From Chlamydiia bacterium (lineage in GTDB: Bacteria; Chlamydiota; Chlamydiia; Chlamydiales; Simkaniaceae), in the NCBI GenBank assembly GCA_020440405.1, contig JAGROF010000148.1, positions 1 through 11,484 on the forward strand: a stretch of DNA of 11,484 bases, written 5' to 3'. Positions 5,428-11,484 of this stretch are shown one piece after another. Below the pieces are notes generated by a model that made no database searches, was not told where the DNA came from, and saw nothing but the letters and a program-made list of their open reading frames with translations. Each line of letters starts with the position of its first letter. The stretch's first letter is position 1. A program made the position numbers and the translations under genes.

Positions 5428-8072
5428 TGAAAAATATTTACATCCTTGATGCGGTCTCTTTTCTCTTTCGTTCTTATTTTGCCATTCGAGGAATGACAAA
5501 CAAGAAGGGCGAATCGACCAATGCCCTCTATGGATTTATCCGCTCCATTCAAAAAATCATCAAAGATTTTTCTCCCGAAAGTCTCGTTGCTGTTTTTGAT
5601 GGTCCTAACAACAAAGCAAAGCGCGTTGAAATGTACGAGGCCTACAAAAGCAATCGAGAGGGGATGCCTGAAGACCTTGCCTATCAACTCGAGTGGGCGC
5701 ACCGGTACTGTCAGGCAGCAGGGATTCCCTATCTTTCTGAGGCAGGGGTAGAGGCAGACGATCTCATTGGCGCCATTGCAAAGTGGGCTGAAAATCAAGG
5801 GATTGAAGTGTTCATCTGTTCGAGCGATAAAGATCTTTGCCAGCTGATCTCCGATAAGGTTTTTATGTTAAATACCCATAAGGATAACCTTTTGATCGAC
5901 CGGGGAAAAGTGGAGGAACTCCATGGCGTCAAGCCGGAACAAATCGTCGATTATCTCGCCATTATGGGAGATAAATCTGATAATATCCCTGGGATTCCTG
6001 GATTTGGTCCCAAAACAGCTGCCTCTCTTCTTCAAGAATATGGCACACTTGAGAACCTCCTGAGTAGTCTAGATGAAATGGCAAACCAAAAACGGGCGGA
6101 GAAAATCCGCATGTATGAATCCGATGCACGCATTAGCCAAAAACTCGCCACCCTGATTTTAGACGTCCCTTTCCCAACCGAAACACATTTTTACCAGATT
6201 CAACCCCCAAATACCGGTGCGTTAGAAGTCCTCTACCGCGATATGAACTTTAATACCCTCTTGCAGGAACTCGAAGCTCCGGTAAAAGTCAAAGAAGAGG
6301 AAGAAATTTCCTATCAGATTGTGGATTCAGAAGAGGCGCTCAACACTCTTATGCAACGTCTAGAAAACGAAAAAGTCATCTGTATTGACACTGAGACTGA
6401 CCAGTTATCTCCTATGGCAGCAAAACTTGTTGGTGTGGGCTTCTGTGTCACACCTGGCCAGGCTTGGTATATCCCAACCAATGGAACGCTCGGCCTAGAA
6501 CCCGTTCTTTCCGCACTCAAACCTCTTTTAGAAAATCCTCATCTTGCCTTCTATGGCCACAACCTCAAATACGATCTCCACATTTTTAAAAACCACGGGA
6601 TCGATCTTAAGACCATTGCTTTCGACACCATGATTGCCTCCTATCTTTGCGCCCCACAAAATAACCGACACGGATTAGACCTTCTAGCGCTTGAAAAGTT
6701 TGGAAAAATCAAAACTCCGATTAAAGAGCTGATTGGAAGTGGAAAAAATGAAAAGTCGATGCGCAACGTCCCGATCGAGGAGGTGGGACCTTATTGTTGC
6801 GAAGATGTTGACTATACTTGCCGTCTCAAAAAGCTTTTTGAAAAAGAGCTGAAGCAAGAGGGACTTTGGGAAATGTTAACAGAGATTGAGCTTCCTCTCA
6901 TTCCTATTTTGATGGAGATGGAACGGTATGGCATGTTTTTAGATACCGAAAAACTCGAAGGAATGTCAGAAATTCTCCGAGAAGAACTCGCCTGCTTAGA
7001 GGAGGAAATTTACGCACTTGCTGGAGAGCCCTTTAATATCAAATCCCCTAAGCAGTTAGGAGAGATTCTATTTGACAAGCTTGCCATCCCCATGGGAGCC
7101 AAAAAAAAGAGTACCCGAGCGGATGTCCTAGAAAGCCTCAAACAAGACTACCCCATTGCGGGGAAAGTTTTAGACTATCGCGCCCTTGAAAAACTGCGCT
7201 CGACCTACGTTGAAGCCTTGCCTGAACAAGTCCATGAAGACACCGGGCGGATCCATTGCACCTTTATGCAAACCGTCACGGCCACAGGGCGCCTCTCTTG
7301 CCAAGACCCAAACCTTCAAAACATTCCGATTCGGACAGCGGAAGGACGAAAAATTCGAGAAGCCTTCATGCCAGATTCGGAAGGATGGTCCTATTTATCT
7401 GCTGACTATTCGCAAATCGAGCTGCGCTTACTCGCTCATCTTAGTCAAGACCCGAAGTTGGTTTCTGCTTTCAACCATAATGAAGATATCCACGCTTCAA
7501 CAGCTGCAACGGTTTTTGATGTCCCCATCGAAGAGGTAACCAAGGAGATGCGAGCAGGGGCAAAAGCGGTAAACTTTGGAATCATCTATGGGCAGCAAGC
7601 TTATGGTCTATCTCAAGAGCTCGGAATCGAATTGAAAGAGGCATCTGCGTTTATCAAAAAGTATTTTGATCGGTACCCAGGTGTCAAAGATTTCATCGAA
7701 ACAGCCAAAGAAAATGTTCGTGAATCAGGGGTTGCAACGACCATGTTTGGCCGAAAGCGCCCCATTCCAGAGATCCACAGCAGCAATGGGATGATCCGGG
7801 CAGCTGCTGAACGGCTAGCAGTCAATACTCCTCTTCAGGGAAGCCAAGCCGATATCATTAAAAAAGCCATGATTCAGGTCCAAGCTGCTCTCAAAAAAGA
7901 ACGCCTGGCGCACATGGTCCTCCAAATCCACGATGAGCTTATCTTTGAGCTCCCTGATGAAAACATTCCAAGAGTCTCCCATCTCGTCCGATCGATCATG
8001 GAAAACATCATCTCTCTTTCAGTCCCATTAGTTGTCAATATTGACGTTGGAAAAAATTGGGGGGAATGTTAA
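5427..8072 (+). CDS. polA: DNA polymerase I
   Basis: Repair polymerase that removes RNA primers and fills gaps; 881 residues with all three domains. The 5'-3' exonuclease (1 to about 285) shows AVFDGP (55-60), GVEADDLIG (107-115), SSDKDL (132-137) and GDKSDNIPGIPGFGPKTA (181-198). The 3'-5' exonuclease looks active: DTETDQL (321-327), NLKYD (379-383) and YCCED (456-460) retain the metal-binding acidic residues. The polymerase domain shows ATGRLS (619-624), motif A DYSQIELR (660-667), motif B with Lys713 and NFGIIYG (716-722), and motif C QIHDE (833-837) with Asp836. Phe717 aligns with the Phe that disfavours dideoxynucleotides in E. coli. Start ATG overlaps the sppA stop by one base. Its last bases overlap the coaE start, pointing to coupled translation. 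Confidence 0.98.
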   Translation: MKNIYILDAVSFLFRSYFAIRGMTNKKGESTNALYGFIRSIQKIIKDFSPESLVAVFDGPNNKAKRVEMYEAYKSNREGMPEDLAYQLEWAHRYCQAAGIPYLSEAGVEADDLIGAIAKWAENQGIEVFICSSDKDLCQLISDKVFMLNTHKDNLLIDRGKVEELHGVKPEQIVDYLAIMGDKSDNIPGIPGFGPKTAASLLQEYGTLENLLSSLDEMANQKRAEKIRMYESDARISQKLATLILDVPFPTETHFYQIQPPNTGALEVLYRDMNFNTLLQELEAPVKVKEEEEISYQIVDSEEALNTLMQRLENEKVICIDTETDQLSPMAAKLVGVGFCVTPGQAWYIPTNGTLGLEPVLSALKPLLENPHLAFYGHNLKYDLHIFKNHGIDLKTIAFDTMIASYLCAPQNNRHGLDLLALEKFGKIKTPIKELIGSGKNEKSMRNVPIEEVGPYCCEDVDYTCRLKKLFEKELKQEGLWEMLTEIELPLIPILMEMERYGMFLDTEKLEGMSEILREELACLEEEIYALAGEPFNIKSPKQLGEILFDKLAIPMGAKKKSTRADVLESLKQDYPIAGKVLDYRALEKLRSTYVEALPEQVHEDTGRIHCTFMQTVTATGRLSCQDPNLQNIPIRTAEGRKIREAFMPDSEGWSYLSADYSQIELRLLAHLSQDPKLVSAFNHNEDIHASTAATVFDVPIEEVTKEMRAGAKAVNFGIIYGQQAYGLSQELGIELKEASAFIKKYFDRYPGVKDFIETAKENVRESGVATTMFGRKRPIPEIHSSNGMIRAAAERLAVNTPLQGSQADIIKKAMIQVQAALKKERLAHMVLQIHDELIFELPDENIPRVSHLVRSIMENIISLSVPLVVNIDVGKNWGEC

Positions 8073-8668
8073 AATTGAAGAAAATAGCGATAACAGGCGG
8101 CATCGCCTCGGGGAAAACCACAGTTTGCCGCATCCTAAAAGATCATGGAGCCTCTACACTTAGTTCCGATGAAATCATCCATCAACTCTTAAGAGAAAAT
8201 TCAACTTGCATTGACAAAGTCATAGCTCTCTTAGGATCAGAAATTATGACAGAGGGACAAGTCGATCGGAAAAAAGTAGCGGACATCGTGTTTAACGATG
8301 AAAAAAAATTAAAAGCCCTAGAAGCTCTCCTCCACCCCTTTCTTCTTGATCGAATTGAAGAAGAGTACAAGAAAGCGGCTCAAGAGGAGAAAGGGAATGA
8401 TTTCGTTGTCGAACTCCCCCTTGTCCAGGAAATCGGCAAAGAAAAAAATTTTGATCTCATTGTAGCTGTTGTAAGCAACAAAGAGCGTGCTTTAAAACGC
8501 TTTATCCAAGCTGGATTTACCGAAGATTCTTTCCATAAGCGGAATGCGCGCCAATGGGATCAGGAAAAAAAAGCAAGAGCTGCTGATTATGTCATTGAAA
8601 ATAATGGCACTTTTGAAACCTTAAAACACAAAGTTCTAGAAATGATGAAGGAGATACATTCTCAATGA
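8066..8668 (+). CDS. coaE: Dephospho-CoA kinase
   Basis: Cytosolic P-loop kinase that phosphorylates the ribose 3' hydroxyl of dephospho-CoA, the last step in coenzyme A synthesis. The P-loop is GGIASGKT (11-18); the C-terminal [22 protein letters not shown] block matches the family pattern Q-x4-K-x3-AD-x-VI-x-NNG. The usual IDAD motif after the P-loop is LSSD (32-35), so the first Asp is Ser33. I chose the ATG at 8066 (200 residues, [12 protein letters not shown]), which resembles the Chlamydia start as I recall it. A TTG at 8075 would be better spaced from the GGGGGA run at 8059-8065 and gives MKKIAITGG, and a TTG at 8057 is also open; the start is therefore unsure by a few codons. It overlaps polA by 7 bases and rho by 4 (ATGA). 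Confidence 0.93.
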   Translation: MLKLKKIAITGGIASGKTTVCRILKDHGASTLSSDEIIHQLLRENSTCIDKVIALLGSEIMTEGQVDRKKVADIVFNDEKKLKALEALLHPFLLDRIEEEYKKAAQEEKGNDFVVELPLVQEIGKEKNFDLIVAVVSNKERALKRFIQAGFTEDSFHKRNARQWDQEKKARAADYVIENNGTFETLKHKVLEMMKEIHSQ

Positions 8669-10017
8669 GCGAAGAAACAGAGCAAAACCAAGCGACACAA
8701 AAAGACAACCCCAAGCATCCTCCTAAAAAGCATCGAGAACAGACCCCTTCAAAAGAACCGACGATTACCAAAATCGCTGACCTTCAGCGAATGAACATCG
8801 ACCAACTCGCTATTTATGCAAAAAATATCGGTTTAGAAAACTTAGGCTCTTTGACAAAATCTCAAATGGTCTTTGAGGTGGTGAAGTTAAAGTCCACTAT
8901 GCCAGATGAAGTGCTTGTTGGAGAAGGTGTGTTAGAAGTGCTTCCTGACGGCTTCGGCTTTCTTCGCTCTCCTAACTATAACTACCTTCCTTCCGCCGAA
9001 GACATTTACGTCTCCCCTGCACAAATCCGTCGCTTCGACCTAAAGAAAGGCGACACCATTTATGGAACCCTCCGCTCTCCTAAAGAAAAAGAGAAATACT
9101 TTGCTCTTCAAAAAGTGGATATGATTAACGGGAAAACCCCAGAAAAATCCAAAGAACGCATCCTCTTTAATAACCTCACTCCTCTCTTCCCTACAGAACG
9201 CTTAGTCATGGAAACAGGAAAAGAAAGACTGGCAATGCGCGTGCTGGATCTCAGCGCCCCCATTGGAAAAGGACAACGTGGACTGATTGTTGCCCCTCCA
9301 AAGTCAGGGAAAACAATCTTGATGCAAAATATTGCAAACTCCATCGCAGCCAACCACCCCGAAGCGACGTTAATTGTTCTCCTCATCGACGAGCGACCAG
9401 AAGAAGTGACCGATATGCAACGCATGGTGAAGGGAGAAGTCGTTTCTTCTACATTTGACGAACCTCCAGAGCGTCATATTCAGGTTGCAGAAATGGTGAT
9501 CGAAAAGGCCCGCTCTCTTGTTGAGAATGGTCAAGATGTCGTGATTCTCCTAGATTCCATTACTCGCCTTGCGCGTGCCTATAATACGGTGCAACCCCAT
9601 TCTGGGAAGATCTTGACAGGGGGAGTCGACGCCCAATCCCTTCACAAGCCTAAGCGCTTTTTTGGAGCCGCACGGAACATCGAGCATGGAGGCTCCTTAA
9701 CGATTATTGCAACAGCACTCGTCGAAACAGGTTCTCGAATGGACGAGGTCATCTTTGAAGAGTTTAAAGGGACAGGAAATATGGAGCTTGTCCTGGATCG
9801 ACGTCTTGCCGACCGACGCGTCTATCCTGCGATTGATGTGGTCCGATCAGGAACACGAAAAGAAGATCTCCTTTACCATCCTGATGAACTAGATAAAATT
9901 TATCTTCTTCGTCAAGCGCTTGCAGATTTAACACCTTTAGATGCAATGAACATGCTCCTAAGCCGCCTGAAAAAAACAAACTCAAATGCAGAATTCCTCC
10001 TTTCAATGAAGGAATAG
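8665..10017 (+). CDS. rho: Transcription termination factor Rho
   Basis: Hexameric RNA-dependent ATPase/translocase that ends transcription. The 450 residues follow standard order: a charged N-terminal lead (1-32), Rho N-terminal helical domain (about 35-78), RNA-binding cold-shock-like domain with DGFGFLRS (95-102) and [12 protein letters not shown] (113-124), and the RecA-type motor. In the motor are Walker A APPKSGKT (210-217), [14 protein letters not shown] (240-253), Walker [17 protein letters not shown] (292-307), and the RNA-contacting loops [21 protein letters not shown] (318-338) and [11 protein letters not shown] (365-375). No large insertion or missing core motif is seen. AAGGAG at 8648-8653, 11 bases before the ATG, is inside coaE, and the ATGA overlap suggests coupling. 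Rho in an operon with coaE and polA is, from memory, the chlamydial arrangement. Confidence 0.98.
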   Translation: MSEETEQNQATQKDNPKHPPKKHREQTPSKEPTITKIADLQRMNIDQLAIYAKNIGLENLGSLTKSQMVFEVVKLKSTMPDEVLVGEGVLEVLPDGFGFLRSPNYNYLPSAEDIYVSPAQIRRFDLKKGDTIYGTLRSPKEKEKYFALQKVDMINGKTPEKSKERILFNNLTPLFPTERLVMETGKERLAMRVLDLSAPIGKGQRGLIVAPPKSGKTILMQNIANSIAANHPEATLIVLLIDERPEEVTDMQRMVKGEVVSSTFDEPPERHIQVAEMVIEKARSLVENGQDVVILLDSITRLARAYNTVQPHSGKILTGGVDAQSLHKPKRFFGAARNIEHGGSLTIIATALVETGSRMDEVIFEEFKGTGNMELVLDRRLADRRVYPAIDVVRSGTRKEDLLYHPDELDKIYLLRQALADLTPLDAMNMLLSRLKKTNSNAEFLLSMKE

Positions 10018-10070
10018 GGTTTTCTTTTTTTCAGATGTTCCCTAGGATGCCGATTAAAGTAGGATAGTAC

Positions 10071-11396
10071 ATGGCCACTCCTTCAGATCAGAAACGAAAG
10101 AAGCTTCTCCTCATCACCACCTCAGGTGGAGGAGGACATATGCAAGCCGCAAAGGCGCAGGCTGTCAAAGTTCTTTCAGAGTTTCCCGATACTGACGTAA
10201 TTCAAAAAGATATCCTCATTGATTTAGCAAGTAAACGACTGGGAAAAGGGTTTGTCTACCTTTGGAATTCCTCCCAAAAGCGAGGAAACGTTAAGTTTCT
10301 CATGTTTTTACAAAAAAATGTTCCAACTGCAGACATCATTTTTGGAATCTCTATTTTTCTGCGCACTTTGTATATTCTTTTGAAAGAAGGGATTGACCAG
10401 ATCGTGGATACCCAACCTGTTGGAACCTCAGCGATCATCAAAGCTATCAAAGTTGCCAGAAAAATGACGGGGAAACCTCTAAAACTTGAAAAAATTGTCA
10501 CAGAACTGCCCACCGATAACGTCATCCACTTTTTCAAGCCCATTAAACTCTTATCCCCGAATGATCGCTCTCTCATCCGTCTCATCAGCACCATCCCTCT
10601 CCTGAAAGAAAATCAAACAGCAGAAGGTTTTTGGAAAAAGAACTGTGGGCTTTCAGAAACCGAAGTGTGTTACGAAAGCTTTCCTCTCCGCTCTGCTTTT
10701 AAGAAGTATTTGAACAAGACCCGTGAACGCAATGAACGGATGCGCATTCTGATCCACGTAAATTCTGCAGAAGAAAAGTTTTTGATCGCTGATTCAACAA
10801 AAAGAGGCTTTATTCCTTCAGAAATTTACCGAGACAAAATTGCGATCAACATCGAAACCGATTACAAAGTATCGACCATCCTTTTAGGAAGCCAACCCAC
10901 TGAAGAAGCCACCCTAAAGTACCTCCGCAAGTACATTGAACTCATGTCTCGCACGGCTCTAGATGAACGCCATCTCCTTTTTGTCTTTTGCAACTCCCAT
11001 ACAGAACACCGCAATAGCCTTCTCAAACGCGTTCATGCTTTGATTCAAAAAGTAGAAAACTTTCCTCACAATCTAACTGTCATTCCGATGTGCTTCCAAA
11101 GTGATGACGTCATCGCCTCCCTTTATTATCGAAGCGATGCCACATTTACCCGCTCTGGAGGGTTGACTGCAATGGAACTGATGTCCGTTGCTCAAGGGCA
11201 AATCTGGATCCACTCTGAAGTGCGCCATGGAAAAGTCGATGGAGAAAAACTTGGGAAAGGAATGCCTATCTGGGAAAGAGGCAACGCAACCTACCTGCAA
11301 CATAAGAAAGGGGCGCGCTTTATCACCCCCGAAACCTTTATTGATTCCTGCCTGCCTTATTTCCTTCCAGCAAACTCCAAAGCTGGAATTGGATAA
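10071..11396 (+). CDS. GT-B fold glycosyltransferase, MGDG synthase/MurG-like, function unassigned
   Basis: Not recognised by name. Over 441 residues it has the two-domain layout of the GT28/MGDG-synthase group. A glycine-rich N-terminal loop SGGGGHMQAAKA (18-29) follows a beta strand KKLLLITT (10-17). An acceptor-domain region follows with VDTQPVGTSAIIKAI (112-126) and VTELPTD (143-149). The C-terminal donor-site motif is RSDATFTRSGGLTAMELM (354-371), resembling the sugar-nucleotide site of MurG and diacylglycerol glucosyltransferases. No signal peptide or clear transmembrane helix is seen, so it would be cytosolic or peripheral on the membrane. AGGAT (10061-10065) precedes the ATG by 5 bases. 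It follows rho by 53 bases on the same strand and may be the last gene of that operon. Donor and acceptor are unknown; a glycolipid or a host-directed target are both conceivable. Confidence 0.75.
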   Translation: MATPSDQKRKKLLLITTSGGGGHMQAAKAQAVKVLSEFPDTDVIQKDILIDLASKRLGKGFVYLWNSSQKRGNVKFLMFLQKNVPTADIIFGISIFLRTLYILLKEGIDQIVDTQPVGTSAIIKAIKVARKMTGKPLKLEKIVTELPTDNVIHFFKPIKLLSPNDRSLIRLISTIPLLKENQTAEGFWKKNCGLSETEVCYESFPLRSAFKKYLNKTRERNERMRILIHVNSAEEKFLIADSTKRGFIPSEIYRDKIAINIETDYKVSTILLGSQPTEEATLKYLRKYIELMSRTALDERHLLFVFCNSHTEHRNSLLKRVHALIQKVENFPHNLTVIPMCFQSDDVIASLYYRSDATFTRSGGLTAMELMSVAQGQIWIHSEVRHGKVDGEKLGKGMPIWERGNATYLQHKKGARFITPETFIDSCLPYFLPANSKAGIG

Positions 11397-11407
11397 TATA
11401 TTTTTTA

Positions 11408-11484
11408 AACCACCGAGAGCACAGAGGACACAGAGTGATCTCCCATTCTTTTTTCTCTGTGATCTCTGTGTCCTCTGTGGTTTT
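11408..11484. repeat. Short dispersed repeat, copy 2 (inverted, longer form)
   Basis: Inverted copy of the element at 4192-4252, placed 11 bases after the glycosyltransferase stop. It matches copy 1 exactly over 11408-11435 and 11445-11463 (reverse complement), with a different 9-base spacer, 11436-11444. This copy continues further, to at least 11484. It holds a perfect 16-bp inverted repeat: CACAGAGGACACAGAG at 11420-11435 and its complement at 11464-11479, with a 28-base loop. The window ends inside or at the edge of it, so its right boundary is not known. Confidence 0.8.
11420..11484 (+). terminator. Possible hairpin terminator after the glycosyltransferase gene
   Basis: The perfect 16-bp stem in repeat copy 2, followed two bases later by TTTT (11481-11484, window end), sits 23 bases after the glycosyltransferase stop codon. 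That is where a terminator for the sppA-to-glycosyltransferase operon would be expected. The 28-base loop is long for an intrinsic terminator, and the T run is cut off by the window edge, so this is only a candidate. Confidence 0.3.

Noticed and set aside
10013..10045. TAGGG...CCCTA inverted repeat between rho and the glycosyltransferase as a terminator
   Set aside because: Only about 5 bp of stem with a loop of more than 20 bases and the T run inside the loop, not after the stem.

Overview
The window looks like part of the chromosome of a Chlamydiales bacterium, probably an environmental (chlamydia-like) family rather than Chlamydia itself. Two observations support this. First, it carries a plastid/rickettsia/chlamydia-type nucleotide transporter (Tlc/NTT family), a hallmark of obligate intracellular energy and nucleotide parasites. 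Second, the set npt - pgsA - sppA/sohB - polA - coaE - rho matches, from memory, the chlamydial neighbourhood CT496-CT491 of C. trachomatis, here with two extra transporter-like genes inserted. Family or genus cannot be fixed from the sequence alone.

All eight confidently named genes and one unnamed glycosyltransferase lie on the + strand. Block 1 (136-4147) is a tightly packed membrane set: the nucleotide transporter, a DedA/VTT membrane protein, a CDP-alcohol phosphatidyltransferase of PgsA type, and an SDF-family (glutamate/dicarboxylate symporter fold) transporter. Gaps between these genes are 15-26 bases, so co-transcription is likely. A 209-base gap follows (4148-4356). It holds one copy of a short dispersed repeat and a candidate promoter.

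Block 2 (4357-11396) is sppA - polA - coaE - rho - glycosyltransferase. Its first four genes are joined by 1-, 7- and 4-base overlaps, which indicates one translationally coupled operon. It covers membrane peptide degradation, DNA replication/repair, the last step of coenzyme A synthesis and transcription termination. The glycosyltransferase follows rho after 53 bases and has the GT-B/MGDG-synthase-like layout; its sugar and acceptor are unknown.

The window ends in a second, inverted copy of the same repeat (11408-11484). It contains a perfect 16-bp inverted repeat and could fold into a strong hairpin after the operon. I see no tRNA, rRNA, CRISPR array, transposase, prophage or toxin/defence gene. 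The best leads are the repeat family, the unnamed glycosyltransferase, and residue departures in the SDF transporter and in CoaE. I do not see evidence for a wholly new multi-gene system here.
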